In this document: piece by piece, positions 1 through 7,070 of the stretch
How the letters are laid out: each line of letters begins with the position of its first letter
Position numbering within the stretch: the stretch's first letter is position 1
Assembly: GCA_944376745.1 (NCBI GenBank)
Contig: CALWDR010000009.1
Span: 1-49,509, forward strand
Direction of reading: 5' to 3'
From: an uncultured Lachnospiraceae bacterium
GTDB taxonomy: Bacteria; Bacillota; Clostridia; Lachnospirales; Lachnospiraceae
Length of the DNA: 49,509 nt
The notes under the pieces: generated by a model
What the model was told of the DNA's origin: nothing
The model's input: only the letters and a program-made list of their open reading frames with translations
The model's database searches: none
Position numbers and translations under genes: made by a program

Positions 1-188
1 CAGGCCGCCGCGGCGCTCCATCCCACCCATGCGTGATGCTTCTTTTTCTCTCCCGGCACGCTGTCCGAAGCGCCCTCACCCACCCATGCGTGATGCTTCT
101 CCTTCTCTCCCGGCGCGCTGTCCAAAGCGCCGGAAATAAGAGCGTCGTCCACATATTCCATCGCCTTCGCTATTCTTGGAATGTTCAT
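1..188 (-). CDS. Anti-sigma-factor-like protein, N-terminal part only (runs off the window)
   Basis: The reading frame is open from an ATG at 188 to the window edge, giving 62 residues beginning MNIPRIAKAMEYVDDALISG. Its ATG overlaps the TGA of the ECF sigma gene (ATGA, 4 bp), so the two are probably translationally coupled. A gene in this position after an ECF sigma factor is usually a membrane anti-sigma or sensor protein; that role is inferred from context, because the membrane part lies outside the window. Residues 20-38 and 39-57 are a direct repeat of 19 residues (GALDSAPGEKEKHHAWVGE and GASDSVPGEKKKHHAWVGW), encoded by a 57-bp tandem duplication. The Trp/His-rich repeat just before the expected membrane segment is unusual. 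Confidence 0.6.
   Translation of the reverse strand, partial: MNIPRIAKAMEYVDDALISGALDSAPGEKEKHHAWVGEGASDSVPGEKKKHHAWVGWSAAAA
18..131 (-). repeat. 57-bp in-frame tandem duplication (2 copies)
   Basis: Two adjacent 57-bp units (131-75 and 74-18 on the minus strand) encode 19 residues each and differ at only a few positions. They lie inside the anti-sigma-like reading frame and keep it open. Confidence 0.85.
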
Positions 189-739
189 AGTTCAATACCG
201 CCTTTCTTCAGATATTTCCGCAATCGGTTTCGTGTGCGGAACAGCATGGATTTGACCTTGTTTTCACTGAAGGAGTACCGCGCGGCAATATCACTGATGG
301 AATCGAAATACCAGTATTTGCGGAGAAACACATTGCGGGCTTCCTCCTTCTCCTGCCACAGGAAGGCGCTTACAAGCCTGCCGATCTCTTCCTCCTCCAC
401 GCCGGGCGCGATGCGGTCATCCGGCAGGATCTCTTCCAGCTCGGACAGGGAAAGGACCGCGTTTGACACACGTTTCATAGCCTTTGCCGCCTCCAGCTTT
501 TTCAGCGAAAGATTTCTGGTGATCTTACATAGGAATGCCCTGAAGTTGTCGGGCCGCGCGGGCGGAATCTTGTTCCACGCGCCCAGATAGGTATCGTTCA
601 CACATTCCTCCGAATCCTCGTTGTTGGCCAGGATCTGATAGGCCACCCGAAAACACAGCCTGCCGTATTTTGCATCGGTTTCTTTGATCGCCTGCTCGTC
701 GCGGGCAAAGTACAGCTCGATGATCTGTAAATCCTCCAT
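185..739 (-). CDS. ECF-type RNA polymerase sigma factor (sigma-70 family)
   Basis: 184 residues, the usual length for an ECF sigma factor, which directs RNA polymerase to a small set of promoters under control of a partner anti-sigma. Region 2 is recognisable at about residues 10-80 (YFARDEQAIKETDAKYGRLC, then NFRAFLCKITRN), and the C-terminal region 4 helix-turn-helix at about 135-180 (DSISDIAARYSFSENKVKSM, then RTRNRLRKYLKKGG). The long acidic linker between them lacks sigma region 3, as expected. The ATG at 739 follows a purine-rich GGAACGAC stretch. The stop overlaps the start of the anti-sigma-like gene. An ECF-like promoter motif upstream suggests the factor transcribes its own operon. 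Confidence 0.92.
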   Translation of the reverse strand: MEDLQIIELYFARDEQAIKETDAKYGRLCFRVAYQILANNEDSEECVNDTYLGAWNKIPPARPDNFRAFLCKITRNLSLKKLEAAKAMKRVSNAVLSLSELEEILPDDRIAPGVEEEEIGRLVSAFLWQEKEEARNVFLRKYWYFDSISDIAARYSFSENKVKSMLFRTRNRLRKYLKKGGIEL

Positions 740-759
740 GTCGTTCCCCCCTTTGTAAA

Positions 760-775
760 TGAAAAGGCCTTTTCA
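760..775. promoter_or_regulatory. 16-bp perfect palindrome in the sigma-gene leader
   Basis: TGAAAAGGCCTTTTCA lies between the ECF-like promoter and the sigma-factor ATG. It could be an operator or a short stem; no partner is known. Confidence 0.4.
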
Positions 776-784
776 CTCCATAAG

Positions 785-809
785 TACGATTTTTTTGCCT
801 CTGGTTGCA
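785..809 (-). promoter_or_regulatory. Candidate ECF-type promoter of the sigma-factor operon
   Basis: On the minus strand TGCAAC (809-804) is followed after 15 bp by CGTA (788-785). This resembles the TGAAAC-N16-CGTA pattern of Bacillus SigW-type promoters, and no good sigma-A promoter is visible here. Autoregulation is an inference. Confidence 0.45.
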
Positions 810-934
810 AAAATCGGGAAAATTTTTGCTCCTGTGCGGCTGCAATCTAACATCAGGCTCGTGCAGTACGAGCGGCTGTTTGGATTAGCAATCCACCCCT
901 TCATTGGCAAAACGCGGACGCGAATCAGCCAGAT

Positions 935-991
935 ACGAGAAGAACCAGCCAGGCAGGCTGTTCGCCTGGCTCCGGTTGGTTCTCTTCGTTA
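935..991. repeat. Long imperfect intergenic hairpin
   Basis: Inner arms GCCAGGC and GCCTGGC pair around a short loop, and outer arms (ACGAGAAGAACCA against TGGTTCTCTTCGT) pair after an asymmetric bulge. It lies between the decayed ATPase gene and the sigma-gene promoter. There is no clear T tract on the minus strand, so a classical terminator is doubtful. Confidence 0.5.
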
Positions 992-1021
992 AATATTTGT
1001 TTTCTTACGGTTCTTTTTCCA

Positions 1022-2610
1022 CTACCCGATCAGCACCTGTTTCCCTTCAAAGACAAATCCGTACTTCCTGATTTTCTCCGCCGGAATCCCTTTCGCAAGC
1101 AGATTGGTCTCATATTTCTTATCTTCGATCTGCCGCAAGGCGTTTTGCAGGGTTTCCTCCAGATTCTTCTCTCTCCTGAAATTGTATACCTTAAATTCTA
1201 TGATGATGGCGTCATCCTTCCGGGACAAAGGCTCCAATACCACGTCGTATCTGCCGAATCCGCTTTCCCGGTTGGAGGTGAGCACATACCTGCCCCTTAA
1301 GTCCACCATCAATCCCAGCACAAATCCATGGTAAAAGCGTTCCGGCTCCGCCTTCCCGGAGGCACGCTTTCCGGTATCGAAGCTGCTGAAGGTCTCAGCT
1401 GTCACCCGGTTCATATACTCATTCATGGCGTCCACATCCCCCAGAAGCAGTGCCTTCACAAAATCATTGTAATCGGAATCCACAGAACCAAACCACATGC
1501 GCACCATATTTTGGAACATCAGCTTCACTTCCAGATTCGTCAACGCCAGTTCATACTCCGGCTCCCGGCAAAAAATGTCGTCCTCATATGACTCATAACC
1601 CTCGTAAGATACCACTTTCAGATAACCGCTGGCTAGAAGCAGACTCCAGATGGCCTGTTCATTGTCGTCAAGCTGGTTATATACAATCTGTTCATCGATA
1701 GGGGTTCTTAAGTGCTCGCCTTTCAGCAAAGTCCCAAAAACATACTTTATCTTCCCGCTGCCCTGACGAATCAACTTACCTACTAAACTGTTTGAGCTGG
1801 TGTTTCCGCGATGGCAACAAGCCAAGTGACTGCTTGCAGGCATTTGGCGACTGCCCGCGACCTGAAGATGATAATCTTCAGGGGCCCAGTAAGTTGTAAA
1901 CTTCCCCTTATCAAGATAGTTTAAAATAGACCACGGATTGTAAATATCACTGATATTTCCAAAGGTGAAACCATCGTACCAGTCTTTTACCTGCTGTTTT
2001 TCCGTTCGCCCAATCTCATCCATAGCCGCAAATACTTCCTGGCTCCGTGAAGCCGAAACAGTCCGCATATTTTTCAGAGGTGGTCGTCACCACCTCAAGA
2101 TTATTCAGATCCGAGAAAATGGATTCCTTGCTGACCCTCGTAATCCCTGTCATAATGGCCCGCTCCAGCCACGGATTCGTCTTAAAGGCGGAATTGAACA
2201 TGCTTCTGGTAAATGCCACCAGTTCATCCCAGTAAGAACGCATGATCCGCATAGAGATCCGTCAGCATCCGGCAGATCTTTCTTCTGGTGGTGGCATAAT
2301 TGGTTTCCTTAAGATTGGCAAAGGAGAGACTTATCACCGGATATGTTCCCTGCAAAGCCCGGTATTTTTCCTCCTTCCAGATAGACAGTCCCTCAAAAAG
2401 GTCCGCCCTTCCCGCATAATCCACAGAAAAAAACTGCTCCACCATGCTCATGGTCAGCGTTTTTCCAAAACGGCGGGGACGGGTAATGAGAGTGACACTG
2501 TCCTCGTTTTCCCACCACTCCTTGATAAAGTTTGTTTTATCAATGTAGAAACAGTTTTTTTCGATCATTTCATTAAATTGCTGAATCCCGATTGCCACCG
2601 TGCGCGCCAT
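1022..2610 (-). pseudogene. Decayed AAA-ATPase-like / PD-(D/E)XK (DUF1703-type) gene
   Basis: Three reading-frame blocks together recover one protein of the AAA-ATPase-like plus PDDEXK_9 family. Block 1 (2610-2224) has the start MARTVAIGIQQFNEM and the nucleotide-binding signature RPRRFGKT. Block 2 (about 2252-2045) has SYWDELVAFTRSMFNSAFKT and MTGITRVSKES. Block 3 (about 2068-1022) has VKDWYDGFTFG, SNRESGFGRYDVV and the nuclease-like IIIEFKV. Between blocks 1 and 2 the expected Walker B stretch (LLVDEYD in the intact relative at 9089-10783) is missing, so an internal deletion that also shifts frame is inferred. A second frameshift lies near 2046. Block 3 also carries a 78-bp palindromic insertion. 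The family is widespread in gut Firmicutes and Bacteroidetes; its function is not firmly known. Confidence 0.85.
1805..1882. repeat. 78-bp in-frame palindromic insertion inside the decayed ATPase gene
   Basis: The 78 bp encode 26 residues (PEDYHLQVAGSRQ then MPASSHLACCHRG) between YWA and NTSSNS, where family members known to me run YWANTSSNS directly. The DNA is nearly all inverted repeats: CCTGAAGAT and ATCTTCAGG around a 4-base loop; GCCAAGTGACTGC and GCAGGCATTTGGC around TT; and an outer CGCG/GGCA against TGCC/CGCG. This fits a small mobile palindromic unit rather than protein sequence. Confidence 0.75.
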
Positions 2611-2670
2611 GTTCCCGCCTCCTTGCAGTAAGCTCTGTCTTCCAAAGATACCTAAGCTCTGTTTTCCTTA

Positions 2671-2699
2671 AGTATAACGAATTTTCCATACAAAAGCAA
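2671..2699 (-). promoter_or_regulatory. Sigma-A promoter of the decayed ATPase gene
   Basis: On the minus strand TTGCTT (2699-2694), 17 bp, TATACT (2676-2671). Just downstream the sequence TAAGCTCTGT (read on the plus strand) occurs twice, 24 bp apart (2629 and 2653), another short tandem duplication. Confidence 0.65.
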
Positions 2700-2717
2700 C
2701 AGCCGAATGTGTGCCGG

Positions 2718-3827
2718 TCAGCTTCCAGCCGCCTCCTCCTCACGCTCCCGAAACTTCTCATTCCCCAGCCGGATGCGCATATACTTGGTATAAGCCGCAA
2801 AGGCCGACGGAATCGGATATTTTTCTTCGGTCTCCCTTACGTCCACGAAAAGGAGGGTATCGTCCTGCTGCTCCAGCTCGTCCACCCGGATGACGTAGCC
2901 GATCATGTGCCACTCCACATGGGAGAAAATGTGCTTGGCGGCTTCCAGGGGCTGGATACGGATGGGGGAGATCCGGTGGGCTTTGGCCCAGTCCAGCGCC
3001 TGGCTTTCCGTCAGATGCCCCTCCACATTGGGAAATTCGTACATCCCGGCCAAAAGCCCCCTGGGCGGGCGCTTATTTAAGACGATCTTATCCCCGATGC
3101 GGATGACAAACACAGTGCGGTCCTCCATTTTCCGGGGCTTGGCCTTGCTTTTTACAGGGAGGAGGGACCAGCTTTCCTCCTGCCTGGCGCGGCAGAATTT
3201 TCCCCAGGGACATTCTTCGCACAGAGGCGCGCCGTTTGGCACGCAGACAGTGGCCCCAAGCTCCATCAGGGCCTGGTTGAAGGCCCCGGCCCGGCCCTCT
3301 GGCATGATCTTAAGGAGGGCTTCCTCCACCGCCGTGCGGACAGACTGCTTCATAATGTCCGAATCGTCGGCACTGACCCGGGAGATCACCCGCAGCACGT
3401 TGCCGTCCACAGCGGGCACGGGAATCCCGTAGGCGATGGAGGCGATGGCCCCGGCGGTGTAATGGCCGATTCCCTTAAGCTTTAGAAGCTTCTCATAATC
3501 GGCGGGGAGCTCGCCCGCGTACTCCGCCATCACACTTTTGGCGGCAAGCTGCATATTGCGGACCCGGTTATAGTAGCCCAGGCCTTCCCAGAGCTTTAGA
3601 AGCGCCTCCTCCTCGCATTCGGCCAGCTCCTTCACGGTGGGAAGAGCTTTGGTAAACCGTTCAAAATAGGGCTTTACGGCCTCCACCCTGGTCTGCTGGA
3701 GCATGATCTCGGACACCCAGACCCGGTAGGGCGTGGGCTCCTCCCGCCAGGGGAGCACTCTGGCATGGCCCTGGAACCACGTAAGCAGCGGTTCTATGAT
3801 CATTTCTAACGGAAAATCCTGAAGCAT
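2718..3827 (-). CDS. mutY: A/G-specific adenine DNA glycosylase
   Basis: 369 residues, full family length. MutY removes adenine mispaired with 8-oxoguanine or guanine, protecting against G:C to T:A mutation. Visible features are the catalytic Glu40 in WVSEIMLQQTRVEAV, the helix-hairpin-helix LKGIGHYTAGAIAS (117-130) with catalytic Asp141 in AVDGNVLRV, the iron-sulfur cysteines 195, 203, 206 and 212 (C-x7-C-x2-C-x5-C), and a C-terminal NUDIX-like 8-oxoG recognition domain from about 230 (RPPRGLLAGMYEFPNVEG). It is the last gene of an aminotransferase-sfsA-mutY run on the minus strand, 31 bp after sfsA. Nothing essential is missing. Confidence 0.96.
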   Translation of the reverse strand: MLQDFPLEMIIEPLLTWFQGHARVLPWREEPTPYRVWVSEIMLQQTRVEAVKPYFERFTKALPTVKELAECEEEALLKLWEGLGYYNRVRNMQLAAKSVMAEYAGELPADYEKLLKLKGIGHYTAGAIASIAYGIPVPAVDGNVLRVISRVSADDSDIMKQSVRTAVEEALLKIMPEGRAGAFNQALMELGATVCVPNGAPLCEECPWGKFCRARQEESWSLLPVKSKAKPRKMEDRTVFVIRIGDKIVLNKRPPRGLLAGMYEFPNVEGHLTESQALDWAKAHRISPIRIQPLEAAKHIFSHVEWHMIGYVIRVDELEQQDDTLLFVDVRETEEKYPIPSAFAAYTKYMRIRLGNEKFREREEEAAGS

Positions 3828-3858
3828 TTTTATTCCTCTTTTTCTTCTATCAAAATCT

Positions 3859-4563
3859 TTATAGTCTCACCGGCACTTCCCGGTCCAGTTCTATGCTTCC
3901 GGGGCGTGCCAGGCAGTCGTAGGCCAGCACCTGCACGCCGGCCCTGTGAGCCCGGCGCAGGGCCTCCCCAAAGGCCGGGTGGGTGGCATCGTTGGGCTCA
4001 AACCAGCGGATTCCCTTCATCTGGATCACAAAGAGGATATAAGCTTCATAGCCCTGGCTGTGGGCCTTAACCAACTCCTCTATGTGCTTGATTCCACGCT
4101 GCGTAGGAGCGTCGGGAAAGCGGGCGATCCCGTTTTCTTCCAAAGTAACGCCCTTGACCTCCATGAAGGCCCGGCGGATGGCCGGGGGTTCGCCAGTCTG
4201 TGCAGTTCCCACCGCTGCTTTTTCCATATAAAAATCAAGCCTGGAATTTCCGTACTTACATTCCGGCTTCACCAAATCCCAGCCCTGCTGTAACAGCCAC
4301 TCGTGGGCCACCTTGTTGGGCGCCTGGGAATCCATGTTGACATAGATCCCGTTTTTGTCCACGCCCACCAGGTCGTAGGCGGTTTTCCGCTTAAGATTGC
4401 CGCTCTTTTCCAGATAAACCCGCGCCCCGGGGATGAGAAGCTCCCGGCAGCGCCCGGTATTTTTTACATGGCAGGTCTCTATGCTGCCGTCCATCTCCAC
4501 CAGGGCGATGAAGCGGTTTGGCCGCTCCACAAATCTTGCGGTGTACACATTTTGATATTCCAT
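3859..4563 (-). CDS. sfsA: SfsA family protein (sugar fermentation stimulation protein homologue)
   Basis: 234 residues from the ATG at 4563, which has GGAG eight bases upstream; an in-frame TTG at 4626 would add 21 residues but lacks a good ribosome binding site. Family signatures include FVERPNRFIALV near the start, HVKNTGRCRELLIPGA, YGNSRLDFY, FMEVKGVTLEE and FPDAPTQRGIKHIEEL. The N-terminal part is predicted to be an OB-like fold and the C-terminal part nuclease-like. SfsA was named for effects on maltose genes in E. coli, but its biochemical role is unsettled. It lies between the aminotransferase (71 bp upstream) and mutY, in the same orientation, a likely operon. Confidence 0.93.
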   Translation of the reverse strand: MEYQNVYTARFVERPNRFIALVEMDGSIETCHVKNTGRCRELLIPGARVYLEKSGNLKRKTAYDLVGVDKNGIYVNMDSQAPNKVAHEWLLQQGWDLVKPECKYGNSRLDFYMEKAAVGTAQTGEPPAIRRAFMEVKGVTLEENGIARFPDAPTQRGIKHIEELVKAHSQGYEAYILFVIQMKGIRWFEPNDATHPAFGEALRRAHRAGVQVLAYDCLARPGSIELDREVPVRL

Positions 4564-4634
4564 CGCCAGCTCCAAACGTTTCCTCTGCCGGACCTTTGCG
4601 GCCTCTCTTTTCAGGCCGCAAAACAAGTCCCGCC

Positions 4635-5807
4635 CTAAAACTGCTCCATAAATTTCGCCATCCGCGCAAGGCAGGCCTTGATCTTCTCCTGGGAGTAGGC
4701 GTAGGAACAGCGGATATAACCCTCCCCGCAGGCGCCGAAGGCGTCCCCCGGAATCACCGCCACCTGCTGCTCCTTTAAGAGCCGATTGCAGAATTCCCTG
4801 CTGGTCAGGCCCGTCCTCTTGATGGAGGGAAAGACATAAAAGGCCCCCTCCGGCTCCACCACAGTAAGGCCCATACCGCGAAAGCCCTCCGTCATCAGCG
4901 TCCGGCGCCTGTCGTACTCCTGCCGCATGGCGTCGATCTCCTCATCCCGCAGAGGACTTGTGAGCGCTTCCAGAGCGCCCCGCTGGCTGGTGGTTCCCGC
5001 CGACATGATGGTGAACTGGTGGATCTTATTCATAGCAAAAATGACCTCTTTTGGCCCTGCCGCCATACCCATCCGCCAGCCCGTCATGGCAAATGCCTTG
5101 GAAAATCCGTTCAGCACCACACACCGCTCCTTCATCCCCGGCAGGGAGGCAATGGACACATGCCGCTTCCCGTAGGTCAGCTCAGCGTAAATCTCATCAC
5201 TGATGACGAAAATATCATGGTCAATAAGCATCTGCCGGATAGCCTCCAGATCCTCCCGCTCCATAATGGCTCCCGTGGGATTGCTGGGATAGGGAAGCAG
5301 GAGCACCTTCGTTTTATCCGTGATGGCCGCCGCAAGCTCTGCCGCCGTCAGCCGGAAGCGGTTCTCCTCCTTCATGTTCAGATGCACCGGCACGCCCTGG
5401 CACATCAGGACGCAGGGGATGTAGGACACATAGGAGGGCTCCACCACCAGCACCTCGTCCCCGGGATCGATCAGGGCCCGGAGAGCCAGATCGATGCCCT
5501 CGCTGGCGCCCACGGTGATCAGGACCTCCTCCTGCCCCTGGTAGTGCAGATCAAATTTTTTAAGATACTCTGCGGCGGCGTCCCGAAGCTCCACGGTCCC
5601 CCGGTTGTCGGTATATTTGGTATCCCCCTCCTTTAAGGAGGCGATGGCCGCCTCCCGCACATGGCCGGGGGTGACAAAATCAGGCTCCCCCACGCCCAGG
5701 GACAGAGCCCCCGGCAGGGTATTTGCCACATCAAAGAAATCCTTGATGCCGGAGTCCGGCATCTGTTTTACAATTTCGGAAATGTATGACTTTCCCATTT
5801 TCCGCAT
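4635..5807 (-). CDS. Pyridoxal-phosphate-dependent class I/II aminotransferase
   Basis: 390 residues from the ATG at 5807; the second ATG, at 5798 (MGKSYISEIV), has AGGAAGG at better spacing and may be the true start. The fold-type I pattern is complete: YPSNPTG with substrate-binding Asn176, ISDEIYAEL with Asp204, the Schiff-base Lys237 in NGFSKAFAMTGWRMG, and a C-terminal Arg in YIRCSYAYS. It resembles the PatA/AspC-like group acting on aspartate, aromatic or related amino acids; the exact substrate cannot be read from sequence. It begins the run aminotransferase-sfsA-mutY. No intrinsic terminator is obvious between it and the toxin remnant upstream. Confidence 0.93.
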   Translation of the reverse strand: MRKMGKSYISEIVKQMPDSGIKDFFDVANTLPGALSLGVGEPDFVTPGHVREAAIASLKEGDTKYTDNRGTVELRDAAAEYLKKFDLHYQGQEEVLITVGASEGIDLALRALIDPGDEVLVVEPSYVSYIPCVLMCQGVPVHLNMKEENRFRLTAAELAAAITDKTKVLLLPYPSNPTGAIMEREDLEAIRQMLIDHDIFVISDEIYAELTYGKRHVSIASLPGMKERCVVLNGFSKAFAMTGWRMGMAAGPKEVIFAMNKIHQFTIMSAGTTSQRGALEALTSPLRDEEIDAMRQEYDRRRTLMTEGFRGMGLTVVEPEGAFYVFPSIKRTGLTSREFCNRLLKEQQVAVIPGDAFGACGEGYIRCSYAYSQEKIKACLARMAKFMEQF

Positions 5808-5820
5808 CCTTCCTATAAAA

Positions 5821-6200
5821 TCAAAGTAGTCTTAAAAGTTGTACAAGTTCATGTGGTTCTGCGTTATTTGACGCTGTCTGTCTCGTATCAAACTTCTGAA
5901 ATCTGTTATCTTTATAAAAATTAAACAGCTTATCTTCATTATTTGCTTCTAAAAATGTTACTACACCGCCTGCCCGGTATTGTATTTCTTCAATCTTCTT
6001 CCACGCTGCTTCAAGGAGTTCCTCTCCGGTGATCCTCTTGTCTGCACCATTTGCGAAATTTTTACCAAGTTGTGCGATCAGATACGCTGACGTGAAAACT
6101 CGGAGAGAATTTGCACCAAATCATCCTCTCCGAGCTTTGGATTGTCACTCTCAAGATACTTGCGAATGTTGATAACTAAATACTTATCATTTTGCAACAT
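5821..6200 (-). pseudogene. Remnant of a GNAT-family toxin (type II toxin-antitoxin), internally deleted
   Basis: The frame from the ATG at 6200 encodes MLQNDKYLVINIRKYLESDN and on to ILSEFS, then runs into a stop after RQRI. In another frame the sequence continues as SAYLIAQLGKNFANGADKR, EELLEAAWKKIEEIQYRAGG, VVTFLEANNEDKLFNFYKDN and RFQKFD to a stop at 5821. These are the two ends of a GNAT acetyltransferase toxin; the central part, roughly 70 residues by comparison with family members I know, is missing and the join shifts frame. The intact antitoxin overlaps the start by 14 bp. Acetyltransferase toxins of this type usually modify aminoacyl-tRNA, but this copy cannot. Confidence 0.82.
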
Positions 6201-6378
6201 TCGCTTTTTTCCTCTTCTCCATTAATTTTATTATATCATCAGTATCCGTTAATTCCCTAGCAGCTACCGGAATACGAATCGGGCGATTATTGGCAGATGC
6301 TTCAATAGCATCGACAAACATCTCCACCTGCTTCTGACCGGATATAACAAAATTTTTAGTGATACTTGAAGTTGCCAT
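6187..6378 (-). CDS. Small antitoxin paired with a deleted GNAT toxin
   Basis: 63 residues, MATSSITKNFVISGQKQVEM onwards, with a strong AAAGGAGG seven bases before the ATG. The protein is small, ends in a basic tail (MEKRKKANVAK) and overlaps the GNAT toxin remnant by 14 bp in the antitoxin-first order typical of type II modules. Its reading frame is intact although the toxin is not, so it may persist as an orphan antitoxin or an autoregulator. Assignment rests on size, overlap and the identity of the toxin remnant. Confidence 0.75.
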   Translation of the reverse strand: MATSSITKNFVISGQKQVEMFVDAIEASANNRPIRIPVAARELTDTDDIIKLMEKRKKANVAK

Positions 6379-6396
6379 ATAAACACCTCCTTTATT

Positions 6397-6425
6397 AGTA
6401 TGAAGCTTCTTGACTTATTCATACT
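6397..6425. promoter_or_regulatory. Inverted repeat upstream of the antitoxin, candidate operator
   Basis: AGTATGAA and TTCATACT are perfect 8-bp arms separated by 13 bp, ending 18 bp before the antitoxin ATG. Type II antitoxins commonly bind such repeats to repress their own operon; that is inferred here. Confidence 0.5.
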
Positions 6426-6517
6426 TTTCTGATTTTATTTTATTACCAAACATCAGGTTTTGCAACTGGATTTTTTCGAAATTGTCAATCCGTTTCATCC
6501 AGTCTGTTGGTTATGGG

Positions 6518-6865
6518 CTATATCGCCTTCTCCCACTCCGCCTCCCTAAATCCGGGTATGGCCTTATCCTCCGTCACCAGGATCGGGCGCTTCACCAGCA
6601 TGCCGTCGGTGGCCAGCAGCGCAAGCTGCTCCTCCTCGCTCATCTCCGGCAGCCTGTCCTTCAGCTTCAGCTCCTTGTATTTCAGGCCGCTGGTGTTAAA
6701 AAAACGCTTAAGCGGCAGACCGCTTCGCTCCTTCCACTCCTTCAATTCCTCTTTCGTTGGATTCTGTTCCACAATATGGCGCTCCTCAAAGGCCACGCCC
6801 TTCTCCTGCAGCCATTTCTTCGCTTTCTGGCTGGTACTGCACTTTGGATATCCCACAAACAGCAT
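6518..6865 (-). CDS. ArsC/Spx family thioredoxin-fold protein
   Basis: About 115 residues from the ATG at 6865, chosen because AGGAGAAAATC precedes it; the frame extends 12 residues further upstream without a good start. The N-terminus LFVGYPKCSTSQKAKKWL has the single redox-type Cys of the ArsC/Spx/YffB group (CSTS motif), and the middle and end show NTSGLKYKEL, RLPEMSEEE and the typical LVKRPILVTEDK with the conserved RP. Members are arsenate reductase-like enzymes or RNA polymerase-binding stress regulators. No arsenic genes are nearby, so the function is left open. Confidence 0.88.
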   Translation of the reverse strand: MLFVGYPKCSTSQKAKKWLQEKGVAFEERHIVEQNPTKEELKEWKERSGLPLKRFFNTSGLKYKELKLKDRLPEMSEEEQLALLATDGMLVKRPILVTEDKAIPGFREAEWEKAI

Positions 6866-6915
6866 ATGATTTTCTCCTTTTCTCGGTATTACGGTTCTCA
6901 CGATACAACAGCTTC

Positions 6916-6951
6916 TATAGTAAACGACAAATAAATTTGCAGTTTCCTATA
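6916..6951. repeat. 36-bp palindromic element, copy 1 of 3
   Basis: Arms TATAG-t-AAAC and GTTT-c-CTATA flank the core GACAAATAAATTTGCA. The same core and length recur at 9008-9043, and with different but still pairing arms at 11853-11892. It lies just upstream of the ArsC-like gene. No T tract follows on either strand, so it is not a simple terminator. Confidence 0.8.
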
Positions 6952-6993
6952 ATCCAGACATTGCAGCCCGGAATTTCTTTCCTCTCTGGAATC

Positions 6994-7070
6994 GCTTCTT
7001 CCCCATAGCCTTTTGCTTACGGCAGCTTCTTCCCCATATTCTTTAACCTACGGCAGCTTCTTCCCAGCGG
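6994..7070. repeat. 31-bp tandem repeat (about 3 copies) across the aldo/keto reductase stop codon
   Basis: GCTTCTTCCC begins at 6994, 7025 and 7056 on the plus strand, a period of 31 bp. On the coding strand this is the last codons GKKLP plus stop, copied twice downstream of the real stop at 7048. Confidence 0.8.

Noticed and set aside
33..590. Plus-strand open frames opposite the ECF sigma operon
   Set aside because: They are antisense shadows of the sigma and anti-sigma-like genes, without ribosome binding sites or family similarity.
935..991. Terminator of the decayed ATPase gene
   Set aside because: The hairpin is convincing but lacks a T tract on the minus strand, so it is listed as an unexplained hairpin.
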